From Simiduia litorea (GTDB lineage Bacteria; Pseudomonadota; Gammaproteobacteria; Pseudomonadales; Cellvibrionaceae): 64,000 nucleotides of DNA. The DNA lies in NCBI RefSeq assembly GCF_042853465.1, contig NZ_AP031497.1, forward strand, positions 4,278,001-4,342,000, read 5' to 3'. The notes below the pieces were generated by a model. The model worked only from the letters and a program-made list of their open reading frames with translations, searched no databases and was not told where the DNA came from. Positions 27,524 to 36,930 of the stretch are shown one piece after another. Each line of letters begins with the position of its first letter. Position 1 is the first letter of the stretch. The translations under genes and the position numbers were made by a program.

Positions 27524-28984
27524 ATGCTGCTTGTGCGAACAATAAATAATAATACTCACAAAATTCTGCTCGGTTTCACCCTCCTCCACCTATTAGCGGC
27601 CGCAGTTTTACCACTAATGTTTTTCGAAGCCCACTATGCGCTCTACGGCTACTACCTTCAGCTAAGCTACGTCGACCACCCGCCATTAATGGGCTGGTTA
27701 CAAGGCTTGGTTCAAGTTTTTAACAGCTCGGAATTTTCGCTCAGGTTAGCACCAGCAGTGCTCACACTAGCCACCCAATATACGCTCGTAACCATCGCCC
27801 TCAAGCTGTACCCCAAAACAGCGAACATCGATGTAGCGCTCGCATGGCTACTACAATTGATTCCCATTAGCTTCATCGTATTTATGGCTGCGCCGGATTT
27901 ACCTTTAGCGCTGTTTTCCTGTTTAGGCTTTTTGTTTCTGTTAAACATTCTTGAGCGCGATAGTTGGGCGGGCTGGTTGGGTTTAGGCGTCGGCTTTGGG
28001 GCCGCAGGCCTGTCAAAATACTCTGCCATTACCTTGGTTTTGTCACTGCCGATGGCTCTCTGGCTAGGGAGGCGTAACTAGCGCTGGCTACTATCGCCCA
28101 AGCCCTGGACAGCAGGCACCATCGCCATCTTGTTAATCAGCCCAGTTGTCATCTGGAATGTGGATAACGACTGGCTAAGCTTTCGCTTCCAAAGCGCCTA
28201 TCAGGCCGGCGACAGCAGTTGGTCTGCTCGAGTACTGATGCGTGCACTAGGCGCACAAGTAGCCACTTACTCACCGTTTTTTCTAATACTGTTTATTGGT
28301 ATCAAACAGCTCAGCGCGCAAGATAAAAGGAGCCTTGGCTTAGCCCTGTGTTGGGCCCTGCCAACCTTAGTACTCTTTTTAGTTCATGCTGGCAGCGGCC
28401 ACTCGTCGCCCCATTGGACCTATGCATCTTGGCTAATCCTAACCCCAGCGCTGACCTACAGTGTTTTACAGCTGTGGCCCAACGCCAAAAAACTGCGCAT
28501 AGCAACCTACGCTTGGGCATCCACGCTGGCGGTCATTGCACTATTCATCATCGCCTTGCCGTGGGTAAGCGTCGACGACTACAAACACCCACTAAAGCGA
28601 AAAATTGGCTGGGATCAAGCCGCACAACACGCACTATCACTCAAGCAAGCTTGGATCACAGAATTACAAAGTCACGGCGAGAATACGCACTTGCCGACAC
28701 TGATGGTTTACAATTGGCACCACGCCGAGCCGCTAGCTTGGTACGCTCGGCCTGAGCCGGTTCTCGACATACGCGGCAAAACGAGCCAATTCGATCAATG
28801 GTTTGGCACCTGGGCGCCAGGTGACCGAGGTATTTTAATTCGGCCAAAGCCGCACATAGCACCACCAGACGTGATACTTGACCATGGCGTTTGCCAGCCC
28901 ATTGATCAAATAACAACGACAATTGCTGGCAACAAAGGCCAAGTTTTTCATTTTTACCGGTGCGTTTGGCCCACTCAATCGTAG
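27524..28984 (+). pseudogene. GT39/PMT-type membrane glycosyltransferase interrupted by an amber codon
   Basis: Reading from the ATG at 27524 gives 185 residues up to a TAG at 28079-28081. The same frame continues without another stop to a TAG at 28982-28984, so the original product was about 486 residues. The first part has helix pairs and the acidic loop motif YVDHPPLMGWL found in PMT_2/ArnT-like transferases that use lipid-linked sugars. The second part adds further helices and a soluble C-terminus. The break LGRRN-stop-RWLLSP sits in a cytoplasmic-type basic loop; a CAG-to-TAG change (Gln) would explain it. A sequencing error is possible. Not known whether it is expressed. Confidence 0.8.
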
Positions 28985-28992
28985 AAGTATTT

Positions 28993-31026
28993 TTGTCTAA
29001 ACACATTGCAAATTTAAACCCGCGCCAGCGCGAAGCCGTCTTGCATATCGATGGTCCCTGCTTAGTGCTAGCAGGCGCTGGCTCGGGTAAAACCAGCGTT
29101 ATCACCCGCAAAATTGCCTACCTCATCGAAGAGTGCGGCATGCCTGCGCGCCACATTGCCGCCGTTACCTTTACCAACAAAGCCTCGCGCGAAATGAAAG
29201 AGCGAGTGAGCGGTTTAGTCAAAGGTAAACAAGCGCGCGGCCTCACCGTGTCTACCTTTCACAACCTCGGCCTGAATATTATTCGACGCGAACATAAATC
29301 GTTGGGATTTAAACCCGGATTTTCGATTTTCGATGCCGAAGACGCCCGCGGTTTATTGAAAGAACTCATGTTAAAAGATGGCGACCTAGACACCGATCAT
29401 TTAGATTTGGTGCAAAATCAAATTTCCAATTGGAAAAATGATCTCACCGTGCCAGAGCGCGCCGCATCGAAAGCGCAAAGCCCGGGGGAAGCGCAGATAG
29501 CCGAAATCTATCGCCGCTACAATCAAGCGCTTAAAGCCTATAATGCCGTGGATTTCGACGACCTGATCCTCACCCCAGTGCGGCTTTTTTCAGAACATCC
29601 CGACGTGCTGGAGAAATGGCAGAGGCGCATTCGCTATTTGCTGGTAGATGAATACCAAGATACCAACTCGAGCCAATATCTATTGGTGAAACTGTTAGTG
29701 GGCAATCGCGGCGGCCTGACCGTTGTTGGCGACGACGATCAATCCATCTACGCCTGGCGCGGTGCTAGGCCGGAAAACCTAGCACTACTCAAGAAAGATT
29801 TTCCTTCATTGGAAATGATTAAGCTCGAGCAAAACTACCGTTCCACTAGTCGGATACTGCGTGTTGCCAACCATTTAATTGCCCACAACCCACACGAGTT
29901 TGAAAAAGCGCTTTGGTCCGAGATGGGCTTAGGCGAACCGATTCGCGTGATTCGCTGTGCCAATGAAGACGCCGAAGCAGAGCGCGTGGCAATGGAAATT
30001 TTATCGCAGCGTTTAAAGCGACAAATAAAATTTAAAGATTTTGCTATTCTTTACCGCGGCAATCATCAGGCACGCTTATTAGAAATAAAATTACAGGCCC
30101 ATCAAATTCCCTACTCGATTTCCGGCGGCACCAGCTTTTTTGCGCGCGCAGAAATTAAGGATGTGATGAGCTATTTGCGTTTAATTGTTAATCCCGACGA
30201 TGACAACGCTTTTTTACGCATTATTAATACACCGCGCCGACAAATTGGCACCAGCACCTTAGAGACACTCGGCCATTATGCCAATGAGCGACACATTAGT
30301 ATGTTCGCCGCCTGCCAAGAGATTGGCCTCAGCGAACATATGCCTGCGCACAGCCTGGAGCGCATTCAGCGCTTTTGTCAGTGGTTAAACCATATCGGCA
30401 CCTTGTGCCGGGGCGAGGAGCCAGTGGCAGCCGTGCGGCAAATGGTGGAAGATATTGACTATGAAGGCTGGTTACACCAAAACGCCTCCAGCCCAAAAGT
30501 CGCAGAAAAACGCCTCGAAAATATTTGGTATTTATTGGACTCGATAAAAGCCATTCTGCAAAAAGCTGACGGTGAAGATGTCACTATCGAAGACGCCATC
30601 GCCAAACTAGTCTTGCGTGACATGCTCGACCGCCAAGCTGAAGAAGACGACGAAGATCAAGTGCAGCTGATGACGCTTCATGCCTCCAAAGGTTTGGAGT
30701 ACCCTCATGTTTTTATGGTGGGTATGGAAGAAGATCTACTGCCCCATCGAGTCAGTATTGAAGAAGATAATATCGAAGAGGAAAGGCGCCTTACCTATGT
30801 AGGCATCACCCGCGCGCAAAAGACGCTAACCATGACGTGGGCCGGCAAGCGCAAACAATACGGTGAGATTATCGAATCTTCCTACTCGCGCTTTCTCGAC
30901 GAGCTACCTGAGGAAGACGTCGCCTGGGAGGGTAACGGCCAGCACAATCCAGAGGCCAATCGCTCCCAAGGCAGCGCTACGCTAAGCAGTTTGCTCGACA
31001 TGCTTGGTGGCAAAAAGAAACCCTAA
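28993..31026 (+). CDS. rep: ATP-dependent DNA helicase Rep
   Basis: 677 residues. An SF1A (UvrD/Rep) helicase: motif I LAGAGSGKTS near the N-terminus, motif II DEYQDTN, motif III DDDQSIYAWRGA, motif V TLHASKGLEYPHV and motif VI RLTYVGITRAQK. Rep unwinds 3'-5' and helps forks past obstacles. The frame is open from a GTG at 28960, which would overlap the preceding gene; the TTG at 28993 gives MSKHIANLNPRQREAV, close to the N-termini of Rep proteins, so it is preferred. The C-terminal tail is slightly longer than the core and low in complexity. Confidence 0.94.
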   Translation: MSKHIANLNPRQREAVLHIDGPCLVLAGAGSGKTSVITRKIAYLIEECGMPARHIAAVTFTNKASREMKERVSGLVKGKQARGLTVSTFHNLGLNIIRREHKSLGFKPGFSIFDAEDARGLLKELMLKDGDLDTDHLDLVQNQISNWKNDLTVPERAASKAQSPGEAQIAEIYRRYNQALKAYNAVDFDDLILTPVRLFSEHPDVLEKWQRRIRYLLVDEYQDTNSSQYLLVKLLVGNRGGLTVVGDDDQSIYAWRGARPENLALLKKDFPSLEMIKLEQNYRSTSRILRVANHLIAHNPHEFEKALWSEMGLGEPIRVIRCANEDAEAERVAMEILSQRLKRQIKFKDFAILYRGNHQARLLEIKLQAHQIPYSISGGTSFFARAEIKDVMSYLRLIVNPDDDNAFLRIINTPRRQIGTSTLETLGHYANERHISMFAACQEIGLSEHMPAHSLERIQRFCQWLNHIGTLCRGEEPVAAVRQMVEDIDYEGWLHQNASSPKVAEKRLENIWYLLDSIKAILQKADGEDVTIEDAIAKLVLRDMLDRQAEEDDEDQVQLMTLHASKGLEYPHVFMVGMEEDLLPHRVSIEEDNIEEERRLTYVGITRAQKTLTMTWAGKRKQYGEIIESSYSRFLDELPEEDVAWEGNGQHNPEANRSQGSATLSSLLDMLGGKKKP

Positions 31027-31051
31027 CGCTATAACGACCAATAATCCCAAG

Positions 31052-31085
31052 AGACCGCTGGCTATCAATCGATAGCCAGCGGTCT
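31052..31085. terminator. Perfect 15-bp hairpin after rep
   Basis: agaccgctggctatc (31052-31066) and gatagccagcggtct (31071-31085) form a perfect stem with a 4-base loop between the convergent rep and VOC genes. There is no T-tract on either side, so a non-canonical terminator or mRNA-end protector is more likely than a standard one. Confidence 0.5.
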
Positions 31086-31127
31086 TAACGTATGAAACAT
31101 CAAGTTAAAGCATTATGTATCAACCAG

Positions 31128-31505
31128 TTACTTATTGATCATGCAAAATATGTTGAGCTTATTGCCATCTAGATCTCGAAAGTAACCCGCATAAAAGCCA
31201 CTATCGCCACGTGGGCCAGGGGCACCTTCATCTTTCGCTCCCAATGCTAGCGCTTTCGCGTGCATTTTATCTACCAGCGCCGACGAATCTACAACCAGAG
31301 CCACCATCACACCGTTACCCACGGTGGCAGCCTTTTTATCGAAGGGCTTAGTGATGCAAAAGCCCGCTTGTTCTGGGTTATTCGCCCAAGCGATGAAGGA
31401 TTCCTCCTCCATAAATCGCTTGGCCCCCATCTCTGCCAACAAGGCATCGTAAAAGGTAGCTGCTTTGGCGAAGTCGTTGGTACCGACCATCACATATCCA
31501 ATCAT
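31128..31505 (-). CDS. VOC-family (glyoxalase-like) protein
   Basis: 125 residues, one complete VOC domain: IGYVMVGTNDFAKAATFYDA at the N-terminus and GYFRDLDGNKLNIFCMI at the C-terminus, two beta-alpha-beta-beta-beta modules. Metal-ligand positions typical of glyoxalase I are not all evident. Such short proteins are often annotated as lyases or resistance proteins, but the substrate is unknown. AAGGATAA lies upstream of the ATG. Confidence 0.8.
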   Translation of the reverse strand: MIGYVMVGTNDFAKAATFYDALLAEMGAKRFMEEESFIAWANNPEQAGFCITKPFDKKAATVGNGVMVALVVDSSALVDKMHAKALALGAKDEGAPGPRGDSGFYAGYFRDLDGNKLNIFCMINK

Positions 31506-31693
31506 ATTGTTTTATCCTTAAATCCGACCAAAGGGAGACAGGGTTATAGCACGCCCCCACCAAGGTTTACCTCATACATCCACCTGATTTTTACGGCTCT
31601 GCGCCCAACGGGGCCTTATACGCGATTAAACCAACGCTAAAGTGACCAGAGCGCCTTATAATGTCAAAACACTTAGCCCTTTAGCTTTTAACC

Positions 31694-32815
31694 ATGCAGC
31701 CCCTAGAACAACAGCCGCTTATCAAGAAGATTCTCACGCTTCCCAACTATCAATTTTGGGCGCTCAACGTCTTCGGCTGGACTGGATATGGCTTTTTTGT
31801 CGCACTTTCAGCTATTTTTTGGGATCGCCACCTAGGTTTGCAAGTCGCCTACACCGGCATGTCCGTGACCTCGGGCTTGGTGTTATCGCTATGGCTACGC
31901 AGCTATTTCAAACGTATTTGGGGCAAAGAGGCGATTGCTCGCGGTCTCTATTCACTGGTTGCGGTGATTTGTGTAACCGCGGTCTGGTCCTTTGTAAAAA
32001 TGGAAGTCTTCTTTGCCCTCAATAAAGACATGGAAACGTCGCGCAGCCTGTTCGAGTATTTGGGCTGGTACACTTATTCCTTCTTCATTTTTTTAAGCTG
32101 GGCGGCACTGTATTTCAGCTTAAAATATTATCGTATGCTACAGGTCGAAAAAGAAAAAACCCTCAAAGCTCAGGCCATGGCGCACGAGGCCCAACTTAAA
32201 ATGTTGCGCTACCAACTCAATCCGCATTTTTTGTTCAATACCTTGAACGCGATATCCACACTCATTCTGGAAAAAGAAACCAAAACCGCCAACGGTATGG
32301 TCACAGAGTTGAGTAAATTTCTGCGCTACTCACTCGATAACAATCCCATGCAGAAAGTGACACTGGCACAAGAAGTAGAGACACTTCAACTGTATTTGGG
32401 GATTGAGAAGTTGCGCTTCGAAGAGCGCTTAAATATCAGCTTCACCATCAGCGATAGCGCACGGCACGCCTTGATTCCCAGTTTGTTAATGCAACCTCTG
32501 ATTGAAAACGCCATTAAATATGCCATTGCGAAAAGCCCCACAGGCGGGACCATCGCCTTGGACGCCGACGTATTGCATAATCAACTGTCTATACAGTTAA
32601 CCGACAATGGCCCGGGCATTGCCGATATGGCCATCGCACTGCGCGAGCGTTTAGAGGGCGAGCACGGCGGTGTGGGCCTCGCCAATACGCGCGAAAGGCT
32701 CAAAGAACTCTACGGCTCAGCCCACAGTTTTGAACTCGAAAACATTCAACCGCACGGATTGCGTATTACCATTCGCATCCCATTTAGTAGCACTGAACGG
32801 AGCAAAGCAGCATGA
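31694..32815 (+). CDS. LytS/AlgZ-type membrane sensor histidine kinase
   Basis: 373 residues. Four hydrophobic helices (about 22-145), a short coiled coil (about 148-170), then the His_kinase domain of the LytS/AlgZ type with phospho-acceptor His178 in LNPHFLFNTLNAIS. An ATPase domain with NAIKYAI (N box) and DNGPGI (G box) follows. It overlaps the next gene by 4 bases (ATGA), so the two form a two-component system. The AlgZ/AlgR pair of Pseudomonas is the best-known relative. The signal is unknown. Confidence 0.9.
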   Translation: MQPLEQQPLIKKILTLPNYQFWALNVFGWTGYGFFVALSAIFWDRHLGLQVAYTGMSVTSGLVLSLWLRSYFKRIWGKEAIARGLYSLVAVICVTAVWSFVKMEVFFALNKDMETSRSLFEYLGWYTYSFFIFLSWAALYFSLKYYRMLQVEKEKTLKAQAMAHEAQLKMLRYQLNPHFLFNTLNAISTLILEKETKTANGMVTELSKFLRYSLDNNPMQKVTLAQEVETLQLYLGIEKLRFEERLNISFTISDSARHALIPSLLMQPLIENAIKYAIAKSPTGGTIALDADVLHNQLSIQLTDNGPGIADMAIALRERLEGEHGGVGLANTRERLKELYGSAHSFELENIQPHGLRITIRIPFSSTERSKAA

Positions 32816-33618
32816 CGCTAAAGGCACTCATTGTCGACGATGAATCACTTGGGCGGCGCGGATTAAAATTGCGATTGGCCGACATAGAGGGCATTGACGT
32901 TGTGGGCGAATGCAGCAACGGCAACGAAGCGCTCGCCGCTATCCCCGAACTTAACCCCGATCTGGTGTTTTTGGATATTCAAATGCCAGGCATGGACGGT
33001 TTCGATGTGGTCAGAAGTTTACAGGCCGATGATTTACCCATGATCATTTTCTGCACCGCCTTTGATCATTACGCGGTCGATGCTTTTAAGATTCACGCCG
33101 TGGATTATTTGTTAAAACCCATTGACGACGCGCGACTAAGAGAAGCCGTGCAGCGCGCGCAAGAAGTACACAGCCATAAAAGCGCCGTTTCTGATAAAGC
33201 GCAGCTATTAGACGCCATTGGCCGCATCACTAAAAAAGATGCCGGCGAAGTTCAAGAGTGGCTTAGCGATGCCGGTGAAAAATCCGGTCAATACCCCGAA
33301 AAAATTGCGGTAAAGGACGGTGGCAACATAACGCTTGTACCTATCGCGGATATCGATTGGGTAGACGCCGCCGGCGACTATATGTGTTTACACGTTAACG
33401 GCGTTATTCACGTTATGCGCATTACCATGAAAGCGCTCGATGCGCAGTTGAACCCCGCGTTGTTTCAGCGGGTACACCGCTCAACCATCGTGAACATCAA
33501 GCGCATCGAAAAAATCAGCTCGCACATCAATGGCGAATACCATTTAATTTTACTCAGTGGCGACAAACTTAAGATGAGCCGAAGCTACAAAGAAAAAGTA
33601 TCCACCTTTCTCCAGTAA
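32812..33618 (+). CDS. LytTR-family response regulator
   Basis: 268 residues. The N-terminal REC domain has acidic residues at 9-10 and the phospho-acceptor Asp55 in LVFLDIQMPGMDGF. A linker (about 125-160) leads to a LytTR DNA-binding domain (about 165-266: VAVKDGGNITLVPIADIDWV; FQRVHRSTIVNIKRI). The partner kinase gene lies just upstream with a 4-base overlap. Its targets are unknown; the RND genes 190 bases downstream lie behind a terminator. Confidence 0.93.
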   Translation: MTLKALIVDDESLGRRGLKLRLADIEGIDVVGECSNGNEALAAIPELNPDLVFLDIQMPGMDGFDVVRSLQADDLPMIIFCTAFDHYAVDAFKIHAVDYLLKPIDDARLREAVQRAQEVHSHKSAVSDKAQLLDAIGRITKKDAGEVQEWLSDAGEKSGQYPEKIAVKDGGNITLVPIADIDWVDAAGDYMCLHVNGVIHVMRITMKALDAQLNPALFQRVHRSTIVNIKRIEKISSHINGEYHLILLSGDKLKMSRSYKEKVSTFLQ

Positions 33619-33644
33619 CCATTTATCGCGGCTTCCTTGAAACC

Positions 33645-33682
33645 AGCGGCAAGTTCCCTCGGCTTGCCGCTCGTTGTTTTCC
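33645..33682 (+). terminator. Rho-independent terminator of the LytTR regulator gene
   Basis: agcggcaag (33645-33653) pairs perfectly with cttgccgct (33663-33671), followed by cgttgttttcc. The stem is strong and the T-tract imperfect. Confidence 0.65.
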
Positions 33683-33811
33683 CGTCACCTCAATTAACGT
33701 TAAATTCTGCCTGACTTTGCTAATCTACTGGCAACCCAATCAGTCTTTCGAGCGCACGCAATCAGAGCCAATCTGAACGAATAACACGTTGCGGCGCCGC
33801 AGGTAACTCAA

Positions 33812-36800
33812 ATGAATTTAACGCTCGCTACGCTGCGCAACCCCCCAGCCGCTATTGTCGCTATCGTGTTCGCCGTCGCCTTCGGTTTATTTAGCCTTAG
33901 CAAACTGCCAATTCAACTCTTTCCCGATATTGAAAACCCCGTTATTAGCATCCAAACCGGTTGGCGCGCGGCAAGCCCAAAGGAGATGGAGTCTGAAATT
34001 GTCGAGCCCATCGAGGAAGTACTGCAAGGATTGCCCGGGGTAAAAGAAATGGCTGCCTCAGCCAACTCTGGCTGGGCTTGGATCAATTTGACCTTCAGCA
34101 TGGAAACCGACATGCAGAAGACCTTAATCGACGTTATCTCGCGCATGAATCGCTTGAAACCGCTGCCGCGCGATGCCATGCAACCCATCATTTCGCTTGG
34201 CGGTGGCGACGGCGGTGCACCCGCGCTGACCTGGTATTTTTTGCAAGTTTTACCCGGTAACCCCAACAGTGTCGACGATTATATTCCCTTTGTGGAAGAG
34301 GTCATTAGCCCAGCTATTGAATCCATTCCCGGTGTTGCCAGTGCCCGCGTGGGCGGCGCCGGTGCCGGCAATATGGAAGAATTACAAATTCGTTTCGACC
34401 CCTATCGCGCTGCGCAACTCGGTGTACAACTGCCCGTGGTCGCCGGCTTACTCGGCCAGTCAAATGATGTCTCGGGCGGTTTTGTCGATGTCGGTCGGCG
34501 CCAATACACCCTGCGTATGGCCGGCCGCTTTAAGCCCGACGAACTGGGTGACATGGTGTTGGAGTGGCGCGACGGCAAGCCTATTTTACTGGGCGATATC
34601 GCCGAGATAAACGTTGCCAAACCGGATAGAAACAGTTTGGCCACACAAAATGGCAACCCCGCCATTGGCATTCAAATTAATCGAGAAAGCGGCGCCAATG
34701 TGCTCGCCACCTTGAATGCGGTAAAAGCGAAGATGGCCGAACTGCGGGACGGCCCAATCAAAGATCGAAATTTGACTATCGTGCAGTCGTTCGATGCCTC
34801 GGTGTTTATTTATCGCGCCATCAACTTAGTAACCAGCAATATTTTTCTCGGTATGTTGCTGGCTGTTGGCGTGCTCTGGTGGTTTTTGCGGCGCTTGAGA
34901 GCCACCGTCATCGTTGCGCTCACCATTCCCATCTCACTGCTATCAACCTTCATCGTTTTACAGATGACCGGTCGCACACTCAACGTTATTTCCTTGGCCG
35001 GCCTCGCCTTTGCCGTCGGCATGGTATTAGACGCCGCCATTGTAGTGCTTGAAAATGTGGTGCGCTTGCGCGAACAAAAATTATCTGCCAATGACAGCGC
35101 CAGTCAGGGCACTGGGGAAGTCTGGGGGGCTTTGCTGGCATCCACCGCTACCACCGTGGCGATTTTCTTACCCGTGGTTTTTTTAAAGGATGTTGAAGGC
35201 CAGTTATTTTCCGACTTGGCGCTCACTATCACGATCGCGGTGAGTATTTCGCTCTTGGTTGCGGTCACCATCGTGCCACTACTGGCATCGCGCTGGCTCA
35301 ACAGCGATGGCCTTACCGACCACCATGAAAGCTTGTGGTTGCGAATCACCGGCTTGGTCATGCGACTGACTCACACGAAAAAGCAACGACTTTCTATCAT
35401 CGCCGGTTTAATTGCCGTGCCACTGCTCAGTGCTTGGTTATTAATGCCAGAACTGGACTACTTGCCACCGGTAAAACGCGACGCGGTAGACACCTGGTTT
35501 CGCTTTCCACCGGCCACCAATATCGACACCATCGAATCGGAAATCATCGCGGTAATCAACCAGCGCATGAAACCCTATATGAGCGGCGAAAAAGAACCGG
35601 CACTGAAAAATTATTACGTCCTAGTTTGGCCGGGCGGCGGCACCATGGGCGCGCGCGCGCTGGATCAATCCAAGGTCAATGACTTACTCAACATTGTGCG
35701 CGAAGAAATCACCGTCGACCTACCCGACACTATGGCCTTTAGCGCTCAGGGGAATTTATTTGGCCAGTTTGGCGGCGACCGCGCAATTCCCATGCACCTA
35801 CAAGCCTCAGACCCAAAGGCCTTAGCCGCGGTGGCCGAACAGGCGGTGGAATGGGTGCGCGAAGCAATACCGGAGGCGCAGTCGCGGGTTGACCCCGGCA
35901 CCGCCGACGCAGAGCCAGAGCTGCGACTGATTCCGGATGATCGCGCGCTGCAGGAACTGGGCTGGAATCGGCGCGACATGGGTTCCATCGTGCGCATGCT
36001 CGGCAAGGGTTTATGGGTGGGCGAATACTTCGATTCGGTCAAGCGCATGGACGTCATCATGCGCGCGCAATTATGGGACAACCCCGAGGCGCTAATTAGT
36101 TTACCCCTAGCGACGCCCAGCGGTGCGGTGGTGCCATTGAATCAGTTAGTGAGTTTAGAGCGCACCGTGGGCCCGAACCAAATTCGCCGCATCGATAGAC
36201 GCCGCACTCTGAGTCTCATCGTGGTGCCACCCGAAGATATGTCGCTGGAAAAAGCACTGGCTGCGCTGCAAACCCAGGTTGAGCCAAAAATCAAAGCGGC
36301 GATGCCCGCCGATGGCAATATCCAGTACGGTGGTAGCGCCGATAGTTTGAAACGAGCGCTCGGCACCATGGGCGAAAATTTTGCCGTCGCTTTGCTCATT
36401 TTATTCTTATTAATGAGCGTTTTATTCCGCTCGCCGAAAGACAGTGCCTTGGTGTTGCTAGCCATGCCACTGGCAATGGTGGGTGGGGTAGTGGCGCTCA
36501 GGTTGCTAAACCTGGTCAGCTTTCAGCCGCTGGATTTACTTACCATGATCGGTTTCGTGATCATGCTCGGGCTAGTGGTTAATAACGCGATTTTGCTGGT
36601 GCACCAAACTCGCAGCGCCGAGCGCGAGGGCATGAACCGACATCTCGCCGTCGAGCAGGCCTTAATGTTGCGGCTAAGGCCCATCTTTATGAGCACGCTG
36701 ACCAGTATTTTTGGCATGTTACCGCTGTTGCTCATGCCGGGTGAAGGCAGCGTTATTTACCGCGGCCTCGCCGCCGTGATCGTCGGCGGCATGTGTATCA

Positions 36801-36919
36801 GCACGGTTTTCACTCTGGTTTTATTGCCATGCTTCCTGCGCATGGGCGCGAAGGGGCAACTTTCACAAAAGGATATTCCAGCCCACAGTGCACTGCGCAC
36901 TTTAAAGTCCGTGGCTTGA
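33812..36919 (+). CDS. RND efflux transporter, inner-membrane permease subunit
   Basis: 1035 residues. The helix-1 and first periplasmic region are typical (LSKLPIQLFPDIENPVISIQ). The helix-4 proton-relay Asp occurs in GMVLDAAIVVLENV: only one Asp (DA) is present where many HAE1 pumps have DD. The second helix block (about 870-1020) includes GLVVNNAILLVHQ. It is the first gene of a permease-adaptor pair, the reverse of the usual order. Substrate not predictable. Not closely similar by eye to the pump at 12.2-16.4 kb. Confidence 0.9.
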   Translation: MNLTLATLRNPPAAIVAIVFAVAFGLFSLSKLPIQLFPDIENPVISIQTGWRAASPKEMESEIVEPIEEVLQGLPGVKEMAASANSGWAWINLTFSMETDMQKTLIDVISRMNRLKPLPRDAMQPIISLGGGDGGAPALTWYFLQVLPGNPNSVDDYIPFVEEVISPAIESIPGVASARVGGAGAGNMEELQIRFDPYRAAQLGVQLPVVAGLLGQSNDVSGGFVDVGRRQYTLRMAGRFKPDELGDMVLEWRDGKPILLGDIAEINVAKPDRNSLATQNGNPAIGIQINRESGANVLATLNAVKAKMAELRDGPIKDRNLTIVQSFDASVFIYRAINLVTSNIFLGMLLAVGVLWWFLRRLRATVIVALTIPISLLSTFIVLQMTGRTLNVISLAGLAFAVGMVLDAAIVVLENVVRLREQKLSANDSASQGTGEVWGALLASTATTVAIFLPVVFLKDVEGQLFSDLALTITIAVSISLLVAVTIVPLLASRWLNSDGLTDHHESLWLRITGLVMRLTHTKKQRLSIIAGLIAVPLLSAWLLMPELDYLPPVKRDAVDTWFRFPPATNIDTIESEIIAVINQRMKPYMSGEKEPALKNYYVLVWPGGGTMGARALDQSKVNDLLNIVREEITVDLPDTMAFSAQGNLFGQFGGDRAIPMHLQASDPKALAAVAEQAVEWVREAIPEAQSRVDPGTADAEPELRLIPDDRALQELGWNRRDMGSIVRMLGKGLWVGEYFDSVKRMDVIMRAQLWDNPEALISLPLATPSGAVVPLNQLVSLERTVGPNQIRRIDRRRTLSLIVVPPEDMSLEKALAALQTQVEPKIKAAMPADGNIQYGGSADSLKRALGTMGENFAVALLILFLLMSVLFRSPKDSALVLLAMPLAMVGGVVALRLLNLVSFQPLDLLTMIGFVIMLGLVVNNAILLVHQTRSAEREGMNRHLAVEQALMLRLRPIFMSTLTSIFGMLPLLLMPGEGSVIYRGLAAVIVGGMCISTVFTLVLLPCFLRMGAKGQLSQKDIPAHSALRTLKSVA

Positions 36920-36930
36920 GGAAAAATACA

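Noticed and set aside
28079..28081. Programmed readthrough or recoding at the amber codon
   Set aside because: No downstream structure or known readthrough context was recognised; mutation or error is simpler.
36793..36930. Upstream extension of the second RND adaptor
   Set aside because: It is an out-of-frame reading of the permease 3' end; the signal peptide starts at 36931.
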